This document shows, one piece after another, positions 23,548-32,036 of a DNA stretch of 33,381 nt. The notes beneath the pieces were generated by a model. It worked only from the letters and a program-made list of their open reading frames with translations, did no database searches and was not told the DNA's origin. The translations under genes were made by a program, and so were the position numbers. The DNA is from a virus. Numbering within the stretch: the first letter of the stretch is position 1; each line of letters starts with the position of its first letter. The stretch lies in IMG/VR virus record IMGVR_UViG_3300021365_000058, positions 1 through 33,381 of that record; one strand, 5' to 3'.

Positions 23548-23781
23548 TTGAAGAATTTTAATCACTTACTGGAAAAGCGCGAACTACTTATTAATTGTAA
23601 ACTAAGAGATACTAGCAAATGCCTGTGGAAGCCGACTGGAAATATCAAAGCCACCGCCGGTAGCAACGTCTGCGTATCAATGGTTTGTGAGAATTGTTCG
23701 GCAAGAACGAACCTTTTTCTTGAGCAGGCCCAATATCAAATTCATGAAAAGTTATTACTAAAGGAGATTAGTCATGTTTAA
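23548..23781 (+). CDS. Small Cys-rich protein
   Basis: The 77-residue protein starts at TTG 23548, chosen because AGGGGGA (23538-23544) lies at the right distance; the in-frame ATG 23527 would sit inside the reductase gene without a ribosome site. Cysteines occur as a spaced pair near residues 17 and 24 and a CVSMVCENC group near 42-50, which could bind zinc. Helical ends flank the Cys region. No family is recognised. Its end overlaps the co-chaperonin start by eight bases, and it follows the reductase by eight bases; a link to redox or reductase function is only positional. Confidence 0.6.
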   Translation: MKNFNHLLEKRELLINCKLRDTSKCLWKPTGNIKATAGSNVCVSMVCENCSARTNLFLEQAQYQIHEKLLLKEISHV

Positions 23782-24052
23782 ACCCGTCAACAGATATGTT
23801 CTTGTAGAGAACAGAGCACAAAAATCAGATACCGAGACGCCCATGGGCATCCTATTGCCCGATGACTATAAAGCTATTGAAGAAAGATATGTAGAAACTG
23901 CTGTGATCTCATGGGCCGAAGATGTAAGGTTTGATTTAAAACAAACAGATTCTATTATTGTTGATAATTCTATGATTGAAGAAATAACTGTGAATAACTT
24001 GACTTATTCTGTTGTACAAGATAATTATATTGTCGGTATTGTACGAAAATAG
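23774..24052 (+). CDS. GroES/T4 gp31-like co-chaperonin
   Basis: The 92-residue protein has the GroES beta-barrel order: PVNRYVLVENRA, a mobile loop DTETPMGILLP whose GILL matches the GroEL-contacting GIVL of GroES, then TAVISWAEDVRFD, DSIIVDNSMIEEI and NYIVGIV at the end. It should cap the host GroEL to fold phage proteins, as T4 gp31 does for the capsid protein. It is translationally coupled to the gene before it (AAGGAG at 23760-23765). Sequence divergence from bacterial GroES is large but the start, loop and end are all recognisable. Confidence 0.78.
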   Translation: MFKPVNRYVLVENRAQKSDTETPMGILLPDDYKAIEERYVETAVISWAEDVRFDLKQTDSIIVDNSMIEEITVNNLTYSVVQDNYIVGIVRK

Positions 24053-24064
24053 GAAATTATATAC

Positions 24065-24976
24065 ATGGATAAGAATTTTTACAATGAGGCCTCGGCGGCC
24101 AAGTTGGGTTGGGAGCCGTCGTGGTTCGGGGAAAAGTTTTTTGATGACAAGTTAACTCGCGCAATAAAGCTATTTCAGCGTAAACTTGGATTATCGCCCG
24201 ATGGGCTATGCGGCCCGGCCACCTTCAGGCGCCTATGGACAAATAGGCAAGAAAATATCGATGATCATATTCCGGATAAATGCCAGTATTCAAATTACAT
24301 TGTTTTTAATGGCAACTTTACACACATTGATTGGGAAAAAGTTGTGCTGTGGTCAGAGCCTAATGGTTTAAAATCAAAACGCGGGACTTACTACGATTAT
24401 ACCGGCCGCCCAAAGCGCAAAATTAGATATTTTGTTAACCACTGGGATGTATGCCTCAGCTCTAAATCTTGTCAGAGGATTTTAGACAAAAGAGGAATTT
24501 CTGTGCATTTCCTTATTGATAATGACGGGACCATATATCAAACTATGGACATGCAACATGCTGGCTGGCATGCCGGCTCTGAAAGAACCAACAGACCCTC
24601 CATCGGTGTTGAGATCTCAAACGCTTATTATCCAAAATACCAAGACTGGTATATTAAGAATGGCTTTGGAGAACGGCCAATAATTGAAAAGGCATATATC
24701 AATGGTAACGAGCTAGGCCCATTTATGGGGTTTTATCCCAAACAGTTAGAAGCACTCAAGGCTCTTTGGAAAGCGGTCCACGAGTCTACAGGTATACCCT
24801 ACGAGACTCCCCTTAATCAGTTCGGTAAGACATCAAATTACTATGAGCAACGGGTGGCATACGGCAAGTTTAAAGGTTTTGTTAGTCATTATCATGTTAG
24901 CAAGAGGAAGATCGACTGCGCCGGGTTAGATCTTAAAACACTGCTTGATGAAATAAAGGAAGAACAAGGTAGTTGA
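24065..24976 (+). CDS. Endolysin: PG-binding domain plus N-acetylmuramoyl-L-alanine amidase (Amidase_2)
   Basis: The 303-residue enzyme should cleave the amide bond between MurNAc and the stem peptide at lysis. Residues about 25-60 are a peptidoglycan-binding domain (RAIKLFQRKLGLSPDG, CGPATFRRL). The amidase follows from about 115: FVNHWDV with H126 as first zinc ligand, ISVHFLIDNDGTIYQ, QHAGWHAG, RPSIGVEISN, and the last zinc pair in HVSKRKIDC, whose His-to-Cys distance of eight equals H122-C130 of T7 lysozyme. There is no signal peptide, so a holin is needed; none is obvious in the window. The N-terminal binding domain suits a Gram-negative cell wall. Confidence 0.9.
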   Translation: MDKNFYNEASAAKLGWEPSWFGEKFFDDKLTRAIKLFQRKLGLSPDGLCGPATFRRLWTNRQENIDDHIPDKCQYSNYIVFNGNFTHIDWEKVVLWSEPNGLKSKRGTYYDYTGRPKRKIRYFVNHWDVCLSSKSCQRILDKRGISVHFLIDNDGTIYQTMDMQHAGWHAGSERTNRPSIGVEISNAYYPKYQDWYIKNGFGERPIIEKAYINGNELGPFMGFYPKQLEALKALWKAVHESTGIPYETPLNQFGKTSNYYEQRVAYGKFKGFVSHYHVSKRKIDCAGLDLKTLLDEIKEEQGS

Positions 24977-25001
24977 CAACTTGTGCTATCTAAGTTATAA
25001 T
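24973..25001 (+). promoter_or_regulatory. Consensus sigma70 promoter for the secreted protein gene
   Basis: TTGACA (24973-24978) and TATAAT (24996-25001) match all twelve bases with a 17-base spacer; the -35 overlaps the endolysin stop. AGTTG-A-CAACT (24971-24981), an 11-base palindrome, covers the -35 box. Confidence 0.85.
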
Positions 25002-25026
25002 ACTTTAAACATAATCTAGGAGAAAC

Positions 25027-26220
25027 ATGTTTACAAACTTATTGCTATCGCTGTGCCTCATGGGCCCAGCAAATGCTAGTGACTTGAGCGCTAGCGAGAC
25101 GTCTTATTCAGGCGCATCTATTTTAGAAGGAGACTGGGACGTATCGTTTGAAACCGCTACTGACATCGCTGGCAGTGAGGGCCGATTTCCGTACGCCTTT
25201 TTTGAAGGGAATACGCTTTACGTTGGGAACTCGGATGTTTATGATAACACCATTGATGCCATTGTGGAATTTTTCTGGTTCCAATCGTCGATTGATAGGG
25301 GTACAGATTTTTATGTTGCCGTCATCAAAACACGGGTTACACCGGGACATGACTGCTACTACGCACCCTGGGATTGGGCAAGAGGAGCGCAGTGTAAGCT
25401 ATGGGCAGACGAGTGGAGTGATTGGGGTGAACATCCCGTTCTAAGTGTGGAGGCTATGACCGATGTGGAGCGCGAACAAGGTGCTTTCCGCTGGGATTGG
25501 TCTGTTCCGTTTGAATCATATGGCATTGATGCTTATGGACAAGTAACATTTCAGAACGCATATGGCATTGGCTCTGATTCTGAGGGCGCTGTGATGGCTC
25601 ACGGAGAATATAAGATCGAGGAAGAAGGCACTGAGATGCAAGCTGCCGGTAACCTCCAAGTAAAGGGTTACCATTCGTCAGAATATTCTGTACAGACGCA
25701 ATATGAAGTCACACTTTACGAGTGGGATGTGTTTGTTGACGGCCGCGCTGATCTAATGGCGTGGGATATGTACTTAAACCTTGGCGCCAGAGAAACACAA
25801 TCAGCCTATCACGAATACTTTTTGAGTGTTCAAGTTGAGGAAGGAATGCCCTTCAGGATCGATGAGTTAAACTTTGTGGGCAACTTTGATACCGGGTGGT
25901 ATGACCCCTTCCACCATGAGCTAGGCGTGACTTTGAGCGATTTGGTGATCTCGCAGCCATTCTTCATCCCTGCTGATGAGCCTGATGACGAAGAAGAGCA
26001 AGTTATCACAGACTCCGGAGAACCTCCAGAAGTGGAAGACACGGGCTTGGAACACGAAGAAAATACAGATACCGGAGACTCATTTGAGTTTGCTGAAAAC
26101 ACAGGAAGTCCGAGTCCGAAGGAACCCGCGGGGTGCAACAGCGTGCTAAGGAGCCGCGGCAGCTTGTATGTTGTCTTTATGGCTGCACTAATGACACTTG
26201 GACTTAGAAGGGAAGATTGA
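25027..26220 (+). CDS. Secreted protein with MYXO-CTERM-like C-terminal sorting signal
   Basis: The 397-residue protein begins with a short signal peptide (cleavage likely after ANA, residue 17). Residues about 35-310 are beta-rich, with many Trp, Tyr, Glu and Asp and a Cys pair near 98 and 108 that may form a disulfide. Residues about 315-365 are an acidic linker with DTG and NTG repeats. The end is a tripartite tail: C370 in AGCNS, a hydrophobic stretch (LYVVFMAALMTLGL) and a basic LRR, then ED. This matches MYXO-CTERM-type signals, which hold a conserved Cys before a transmembrane segment and Arg cluster and direct surface anchoring in Myxococcota. It has its own strong promoter after the endolysin gene. 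The main domain is unrecognised; surface or receptor masking is possible. Confidence 0.78.
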   Translation: MFTNLLLSLCLMGPANASDLSASETSYSGASILEGDWDVSFETATDIAGSEGRFPYAFFEGNTLYVGNSDVYDNTIDAIVEFFWFQSSIDRGTDFYVAVIKTRVTPGHDCYYAPWDWARGAQCKLWADEWSDWGEHPVLSVEAMTDVEREQGAFRWDWSVPFESYGIDAYGQVTFQNAYGIGSDSEGAVMAHGEYKIEEEGTEMQAAGNLQVKGYHSSEYSVQTQYEVTLYEWDVFVDGRADLMAWDMYLNLGARETQSAYHEYFLSVQVEEGMPFRIDELNFVGNFDTGWYDPFHHELGVTLSDLVISQPFFIPADEPDDEEEQVITDSGEPPEVEDTGLEHEENTDTGDSFEFAENTGSPSPKEPAGCNSVLRSRGSLYVVFMAALMTLGLRRED

Positions 26221-27068
26221 TAACAAGTTATCGCGATGTTGTCTTGGGTAGCAGTTTTGACGCAGTTCTATTTGCTTTTATCAACCATTACCCTATTTTT
26301 TTTGACCAGCCTCAACGGCCGTTTAGATTTGATTACATGGCACCAGAAGCGGAGTTGGATAGTCTAAAACTACCCAGACAAAAAAATGTCTTAAGTACTT
26401 TTGAAGGGGATCAAATTACTGGCATGCCAAAAGATTTAGTCTGGGAGAGAATGCTTTTTCTGCTTTCATTAGATGGTTTGGCTCCGCTAGCGGGTCTTTG
26501 CACCAGCATACGACATTATGTTAACTCTTTTCACTGTTTTAACGAATATTCTAAAATTTGTGATGTTTATTTTGATAAATTGTATGACTTCACACAAAAG
26601 CCAAAGAACAAAAAATACGTTTGTTATGATTGGATAGCTTTTAATAGTGGCGGCAAGCATGAAATTGATTTTATTGAAACAGAAGATAAGTTTGTTAAAG
26701 AAATATGGTTTTATTCTTCCGATAGGATATGTGGCAACACCAAAGTAAAGGATGCATGTGCCGTCTCATTCATCGATGGTGAAAAACTTGAAGAGTTTGA
26801 CCTTTCTGAAACAATGGCGCGCTTTAAAGTTATTAAAGAAATGGAAGGCAGGGGAATGCGAGGCCTGCTTAATGGTTACGATCACAAAGGTCGACCAAAA
26901 CATTACAAGTTTAAAACTTCAACAATCAACCGAACTAAAGAACTCTTTGCACTGACCTTTTGTGTGGACCAACACAATATAGAACTTGAGATTCCGAGTC
27001 AAAAAGAGATGATTTCTCAAATTTCTGAAAAATCAAGATTATATAAGAAATATTTAAAACACCTATGA
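26217..27068 (+). CDS. Uncharacterised protein with a Rossmann-like N-terminus
   Basis: The 283-residue protein starts at TTG 26217, overlapping the previous stop, with GAAGGGA ahead. It opens with YRDVVLGSSFDAVLFAFINHYPIFFD, a strand, GSS turn and helix that resembles the first unit of a nucleotide-binding fold. A middle part (MPKDLVWERMLFLLSLDGLAPLAG) is helical; the rest alternates strands and charged helices, with four or five scattered Cys. No catalytic motif is certain. It is coupled to the next gene by an ATGA overlap and the two probably act together. I do not recognise a family; similar proteins seem to occur in marine T4-like phages, from memory only. Confidence 0.5.
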   Translation: MITSYRDVVLGSSFDAVLFAFINHYPIFFDQPQRPFRFDYMAPEAELDSLKLPRQKNVLSTFEGDQITGMPKDLVWERMLFLLSLDGLAPLAGLCTSIRHYVNSFHCFNEYSKICDVYFDKLYDFTQKPKNKKYVCYDWIAFNSGGKHEIDFIETEDKFVKEIWFYSSDRICGNTKVKDACAVSFIDGEKLEEFDLSETMARFKVIKEMEGRGMRGLLNGYDHKGRPKHYKFKTSTINRTKELFALTFCVDQHNIELEIPSQKEMISQISEKSRLYKKYLKHL

Positions 27069-27952
27069 GCAAACACATACACATGGCAGGGATTATTCCT
27101 CTCGCGAATTTTGAGGACACGTTTGATGTCAAGTATCCGTGGTGCCTATTACCGTTAGATCAAGGGTTCTCTATGATACAAAAGTCGGTATTTGAGTGCG
27201 CCATCGCTGGCTGCCAGACTATATGGATTGTGGCTAACGATGACATGGCACCAATCATCAGGAAGACGATTGGAGAATGGACTTATGATCCGGTGTATTA
27301 TTATCGCAAAGAAAAATTCTATAAAGATAAAAGAAAAGAGATTCCAATTTACTATGTCCCTGTCCACCCGAAAGATAGAGATCGCCGCGATTCATATGGC
27401 TGGTCAGCCCTCTATGGTATGCACTCTGCATGGTATGTCGCATCAAGATTGTCAAAGTGGATAGTGCCAGAAAAATACTATGTCTCCTTCCCCCATTCTG
27501 CTTTTAATATATACTCATTGCGTTCAATGAGGTCCGATATAATGCATCATGAGAACAACTTCTTTTTGTCCCATGAGGGGCAGACAGTGAAGGATAACAA
27601 ATACTTACCATTCACCATGTTTGGTGAGGACTTTAAACAATGCAGAAGGCATGTGAATTCTGAGACAACAAAAACTTATTATAATACCAAAGATCACGAA
27701 AAATATCCATCCAAAAAATTGCCAATTAATGAAAGGTGGTCAGCAAGAAGTTTTGATATAAAGACTGTCTTTTCACAAGTTGAGGAAGCCAACTCAAAAG
27801 TTCATGAATTAGACTGGTTTTGGGATGCTGGTGATTGGGACGGATACAGGCAATTTATGGCGAGTGACAATTTTATACAAAGACCTTCAGATAACTTGAC
27901 AGCACCACACAAACACACTATACTATGTAATACTCAGGAGGTATTAAAATGA
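27065..27952 (+). CDS. Putative nucleotidyltransferase-like (GT-A fold) protein
   Basis: The 295-residue protein starts inside the previous gene's stop. Its first 70 residues read like sugar-nucleotidyltransferases: AGIIPLANFEDTFD, YPWCLLPLDQGFSMIQKSVFECAIAGC, TIWIVANDDMAPIIRKTIGEW. In that family the first loop binds NTP, a P-K/L..P turn binds the phosphate and the helix-strand pair ends in a variable I.V..N. Here the usual GxGTRL loop is changed to LANFEDTF and the Lys of PK is absent (PWC), so catalysis is doubtful. The remainder is rich in His, Tyr, Trp and Lys, with EDF and DWFWDAGDW stretches. The DnaE promoter lies within its last 60 bases. Fold assignment is by pattern only. Confidence 0.4.
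   Translation: MSKHIHMAGIIPLANFEDTFDVKYPWCLLPLDQGFSMIQKSVFECAIAGCQTIWIVANDDMAPIIRKTIGEWTYDPVYYYRKEKFYKDKRKEIPIYYVPVHPKDRDRRDSYGWSALYGMHSAWYVASRLSKWIVPEKYYVSFPHSAFNIYSLRSMRSDIMHHENNFFLSHEGQTVKDNKYLPFTMFGEDFKQCRRHVNSETTKTYYNTKDHEKYPSKKLPINERWSARSFDIKTVFSQVEEANSKVHELDWFWDAGDWDGYRQFMASDNFIQRPSDNLTAPHKHTILCNTQEVLK
27896..27924 (+). promoter_or_regulatory. Sigma70 promoter for the DNA polymerase III alpha gene
   Basis: TTGACA (27896-27901) and TATACT (27919-27924) match eleven of twelve consensus bases with a 17-base spacer, inside the end of the upstream gene. An AGGAGG at 27936-27941 precedes the polymerase ATG. Confidence 0.78.
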
Positions 27953-30900
27953 ATCGAAAAGATTCCAACATTAAATTCGTAGGGCTCCATGCCCACTCAG
28001 TAGCCGGCTCAATTTTTGATGCTATCGGCTTTCCACAAGATCATATGGATTTTGCTTATCAAAACGGTTCAGATGCTTTAGCTCTCACCGACCATGGTAA
28101 TATGAATGGCCTAGCGTATCAGGTTTTGCATGCCAAGAAGATGCAAGCAGAAGGCAAAGAGTTCAAGCCTATCTTTGGGTGCGAGGCTTACTTCACACCG
28201 TCTATTGCTGAGTGGCGAGAAGCCTATGACCAAGGCATGGCCGATAAGAAACGCGCCAAGAGTATTAAGAAAGATGCCCAATCGGGTGCGACAGTTGAGG
28301 ACGAAGGCAATAGCAAGAAGACTCAAGATATTCTACGCCGGCGCCGTCATCTGGTTCTGTTGGTACAAAACCAGACGGGACTCAACAACCTCTTCAAGCT
28401 CATCTCAGAGTCTTATCAGCCTGAAAACTTTTACCGATACCCGCGCATTGACTATGCTCTCTTAAAGAAGTATAATGAGGGTATTATCGCCGCGTCAGCA
28501 TGCCTAGGCGGCGTTTATGCTGGTAACTACTGGGAGAACCGGGACGAGGGCGAAGAAGCCGTCCTAGAGGCGATGAGAGAGACTACTGAAAACATGTTAG
28601 ATATTTTTGGTGACCGCTGGTACGCTGAGATTCAATGGAACAATATTAAAGAGCAACATGAATTGAATCAGTACGTTATTCAGACGGCACAAGAGAATGG
28701 CGTTGGGTTGATCACCACCGCAGACAGCCACTACCCCGGCCCTGATGCTTGGAAAGATAGGGAACTCTACAAGCGTTTGGGTTGGCTTGGCAAAGGGAAG
28801 CCGAAGTGGGCTGAAGATTCAGATTCGTTTCTTCCCGATGACGTCACGGAAATAGGTTATGAGCTGTATCCCAAGAACGGTGATCAAATCTGGGAAAGCT
28901 ACAAAGAGTATTCAGAATCCACGGGGTTTGAATATGATGATGATGTAGTCTTGAAAAGTATTGAAGAAACACACAGAATTGCCCATGAAAGAATTGAGTC
29001 GTTTCTTCCTGACAATACAGTGCGCCTTCCCGAATTCGTTGTGCCGGCCGGCTTTACTGCCACGCAAGCCTTGGTTAACTACGCATTAGAAGGTCTTAAG
29101 ACTTACGGCTTGCACACCAACAAGGAATATACTGATCGACTACGCGCAGAGTTGAACGTTATCGATGACCGTGGTTTTTCCAAGTACTTTCTCACGATGA
29201 AAGCTATTGTGGATGTCACGAATGACATGATGTTGGCCGGCCCGGGCCGCGGCTCTGCTGCAGGCTCCTTGGTGGCCTATGCGCTTGGCATCACACAGAT
29301 TGATCCAATTAAGCACGGTCTTCTGTTCTCTCGCTTCTTACGTTCTGACGCCACCGATTATCCTGATATTGACTATGATGTATCAGACCCGATGATTCTG
29401 AAGGAGCGTTTGGTAGAGATGTGGGGAGAGAATGTGGTCGCGCCTATCTCCAATTGGAATACTTTGCAACTTCGTTCTCTCGTTAAGGATATTTCAAAAT
29501 TGTATGACATCCCTTTTACAGAGGTAAACAACGTTACGAATATCATGATTAAAGAGGCCACACCTCTTGCAAAGCAAAAGCATGGTATTAAAGCTGGTAT
29601 CTACGCCCCAACTTGGCAGGAAGTGATGGAGTTTTCTCCTTCACTGCAAAACTTTTTAAATACATATCCGGCGGTAAGATCCCACGTTCAGGGTCTTGTC
29701 GGACAAGTTCGGTCGTGCTCGCGCCACGCCGGCGGTGTTGTGATTGCAGAAGACTTAGACAAGAGCATGCCCCTTATTAATTCAGGTGGAGTGAGGCAAA
29801 CACCATGGTCAGAAGGTCAAAACGTGCGACACTTGGAGCCGATGGGGTTCATTAAGTTTGATTTATTAGGCTTGGCGACTCTTAAGATGATGGAGGTTTG
29901 TATTCAACATATTCTTCGTCGTCATTATGGAGTAGAAGAACCTACCTTCACGCAGGTACGAGATTACTATAATAAATATTTGCATCCTGACATCATCGAT
30001 CTTGAAGACCAGAATGTGTACGAGAATATTTTTCATGCCGGCAAGTGGGCTGGAGTCTTCCAGTTCACTGAAAGCGGTGCTCAAGGATTCTGTACGAGGG
30101 TTAAGCCTCGCAATATTATTGATGTGTCAGCGGTTACTTCTATCTTCCGTCCTGGCCCATTGTCCGCTGGCGTTGACGCTGACTATGTGGAGGCCAAGAG
30201 TCACCCGCACTATATCAAGTACCTTTCTGACGAAGCTCGCGAGATCACTGAAGAGACCTTTGGGTTCCTGATCTTTCAAGAGCAAATCGCCCTGCTTGCC
30301 CACAAGCTTGGTGGCTTGACGCTCGATGAGGGCAACATGCTTCGCAAGGTGCTAACAAAGAAGGGAACAGGAAAAGGTTCTGTTAAAGGTAAGTTGCATG
30401 ATAAGTTTATTAAGGGATGTGTAGCTAAAGATATTGATCGAGACGAGGCCCAAGCGCTTTGGGACAAGTTTGAGTACTTCTCCGGATACGGCTTCAACAA
30501 GTCCCATGCTGTGTCTTACAGTGTAATCTCTTATCAGTGTGCATGGCTTTTGAACTACTACGAAGCCGAGTGGACAGCCGCCTTCTTGGACAAGGAACCA
30601 GAAACACGAAAAGAAAAAGCAATTAACATTGCCAAGTCACTTGGCTATAATATCGCACCGGTTGACCTTAACAAATCGGGCCGTGTTTGGGAGATAGCAG
30701 AGGACAACAAGACCCTCATCCAGCCGCTCACCTCTATTAAAGGCTTCGGTGATTCTGCTCTTGAACAGATATTGGACCATCGACCTTTCTATGATATTGA
30801 AGATCTATTATTCCGCGAAGAAATAACATATTCCAAACTTAACAAGAAAGCATTAGATGCTTTGTGCCGCGCCGGCGCTATGGACGGGTTGGTTGATGAC

Positions 30901-31383
30901 CGCTTTACAGGTCGTAAACACTTTTGGTCTGCAGCGGTCGTTGACCGGCCGAAGAACAAGAAGAAGTTTAATGAAAACATTGACGCTTACCGCAAGGAAG
31001 GCGACTTTACAGAGGAGGAGATTATTCATTTTAAAACAGAGTTGACTGGCGTGTTTCCAATGAACCTAGTCATTAGTACCGATACTATCAACAGACTCCG
31101 TGAGAAGTACATTCCGCCAATATCAGAATTTGATCCCGACTTGTGTGTTTGCTGGTTTATTCCTCGTAAGATCGTCGCCAAGAAAACCAAGAATGGCAAG
31201 AACTATTGGATTGTTGAAGTTATTGATTCTAACAACGAAACTGAAAAAATTAGATGCTGGGGAGTGCGTCCGGAGAAAGACAAGATATTTATCAATAGGC
31301 CGTACATGGCCAAGCTTAAATACGATGAGCAATGGGGGTTCTCCACCTACGCTCTTTGGAAGACATTTAAACTATTAGGATAA
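27949..31383 (+). CDS. dnaE: DNA polymerase III alpha subunit (family C, DnaE type)
   Basis: The 1144-residue protein is near the length of bacterial DnaE (E. coli 1160). Residues 8-270 are a PHP domain with most metal residues intact: H14 and H16 in LHAHS, D48-H49 in LTDHGN, E79 in FGCEAYF, an RRRHLVLL His, SACLGG, and a TADSHY near 260. The palm follows with GPGRGSAAGSLVAYALGITQIDP and PDIDYD (D473, D475). The fingers contain GFNKSHAVSYSV, with a helix-hairpin-helix-like region (LTSIKGFGDSALEQIL) near 930 and a C-terminal OB-fold (about 1070-1130). An intact PHP domain can proofread in some DnaE enzymes. It should be the main replicase. No clamp or loader gene is visible. Codon choice is somewhat more GC-rich than the tail genes. 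Confidence 0.95.
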   Translation: MNRKDSNIKFVGLHAHSVAGSIFDAIGFPQDHMDFAYQNGSDALALTDHGNMNGLAYQVLHAKKMQAEGKEFKPIFGCEAYFTPSIAEWREAYDQGMADKKRAKSIKKDAQSGATVEDEGNSKKTQDILRRRRHLVLLVQNQTGLNNLFKLISESYQPENFYRYPRIDYALLKKYNEGIIAASACLGGVYAGNYWENRDEGEEAVLEAMRETTENMLDIFGDRWYAEIQWNNIKEQHELNQYVIQTAQENGVGLITTADSHYPGPDAWKDRELYKRLGWLGKGKPKWAEDSDSFLPDDVTEIGYELYPKNGDQIWESYKEYSESTGFEYDDDVVLKSIEETHRIAHERIESFLPDNTVRLPEFVVPAGFTATQALVNYALEGLKTYGLHTNKEYTDRLRAELNVIDDRGFSKYFLTMKAIVDVTNDMMLAGPGRGSAAGSLVAYALGITQIDPIKHGLLFSRFLRSDATDYPDIDYDVSDPMILKERLVEMWGENVVAPISNWNTLQLRSLVKDISKLYDIPFTEVNNVTNIMIKEATPLAKQKHGIKAGIYAPTWQEVMEFSPSLQNFLNTYPAVRSHVQGLVGQVRSCSRHAGGVVIAEDLDKSMPLINSGGVRQTPWSEGQNVRHLEPMGFIKFDLLGLATLKMMEVCIQHILRRHYGVEEPTFTQVRDYYNKYLHPDIIDLEDQNVYENIFHAGKWAGVFQFTESGAQGFCTRVKPRNIIDVSAVTSIFRPGPLSAGVDADYVEAKSHPHYIKYLSDEAREITEETFGFLIFQEQIALLAHKLGGLTLDEGNMLRKVLTKKGTGKGSVKGKLHDKFIKGCVAKDIDRDEAQALWDKFEYFSGYGFNKSHAVSYSVISYQCAWLLNYYEAEWTAAFLDKEPETRKEKAINIAKSLGYNIAPVDLNKSGRVWEIAEDNKTLIQPLTSIKGFGDSALEQILDHRPFYDIEDLLFREEITYSKLNKKALDALCRAGAMDGLVDDRFTGRKHFWSAAVVDRPKNKKKFNENIDAYRKEGDFTEEEIIHFKTELTGVFPMNLVISTDTINRLREKYIPPISEFDPDLCVCWFIPRKIVAKKTKNGKNYWIVEVIDSNNETEKIRCWGVRPEKDKIFINRPYMAKLKYDEQWGFSTYALWKTFKLLG

Positions 31384-31390
31384 TTATGTT

Positions 31391-31996
31391 ATGAACCTTA
31401 TAAAAACATTCAGCCCAATGCTAAAGGAACCCAAACTAATTGATGATCTGCCGATCATTATAAGGGTTAGCAAATTTGATGAGTCATCCGCGAAGAGTTT
31501 TTCTGCACTGATAAGAAAAGCACAGAATACTGGGCAACCCATCGTGCCAGTTATCATTGACAGTTATGGGGGTCAGGTTTACAGCCTAATGTCCATGATT
31601 TCCGATATCAAGCATTCAAAAATCCCTGTAGCTACGATAGTACAAGGCAAGGCTATGTCTTGCGGTGCGATACTCTTCAGTTTCGGCGCCGAGGGACATA
31701 GATATATGGATCCTGATGCTACTGTGATGATTCATGATGTAAGTTCAATGGGCTGGGGCAAGGTTGAAGAGATCAAAGCATCTGCCGAAGAAACTGATCG
31801 CTTAAATCAAAAAATATACACCATGATGGCAGAAAATTGTGGCCACCACAAAGACTATTTTCTTGATATCGTTCACGATAAGGGTCATGCCGATTGGTTT
31901 TTAGAAGCAGACGAGTGCAAGAAGCACAAACTAGCCAATAAATTGCACGTACCAGAAATGAGAATAACCACAGAAATAAAATTTAATTTCAAATAG
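31391..31996 (+). CDS. ClpP-like serine protease
   Basis: The 201-residue protein has the ClpP/crotonase fold. IDSYGGQVYSLMSMISDI matches ClpP's NSPGG oxyanion region; GKAMSCGA holds the nucleophile S90; MIHDVS holds H115, keeping the 25-residue Ser97-His122 spacing of E. coli ClpP; and ADWFLEADECKKHKLAN matches the ERDRFLSAPEA..YGLVD end with D168 as likely third residue. The triad therefore looks complete. No ATPase partner is visible, so it may use a host Clp ATPase or act alone, for instance as a prohead-type or regulatory protease. It begins eight bases after the polymerase gene, with AGGA at 31377-31380, and is co-transcribed with it. Confidence 0.85.
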   Translation: MNLIKTFSPMLKEPKLIDDLPIIIRVSKFDESSAKSFSALIRKAQNTGQPIVPVIIDSYGGQVYSLMSMISDIKHSKIPVATIVQGKAMSCGAILFSFGAEGHRYMDPDATVMIHDVSSMGWGKVEEIKASAEETDRLNQKIYTMMAENCGHHKDYFLDIVHDKGHADWFLEADECKKHKLANKLHVPEMRITTEIKFNFK

Positions 31997-32036
31997 GTCG
32001 TCGCCCCTGACTAATTAAGTTATCGGGGGATATAGC

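Noticed and set aside
27949-31383. The DnaE gene as evidence of a bacterial chromosome or prophage boundary
   Set aside because: It is embedded in the same compact strand-biased gene block with phage-type neighbours and a phage-like ribosome site pattern; no integrase, attachment site or host housekeeping cluster is seen.
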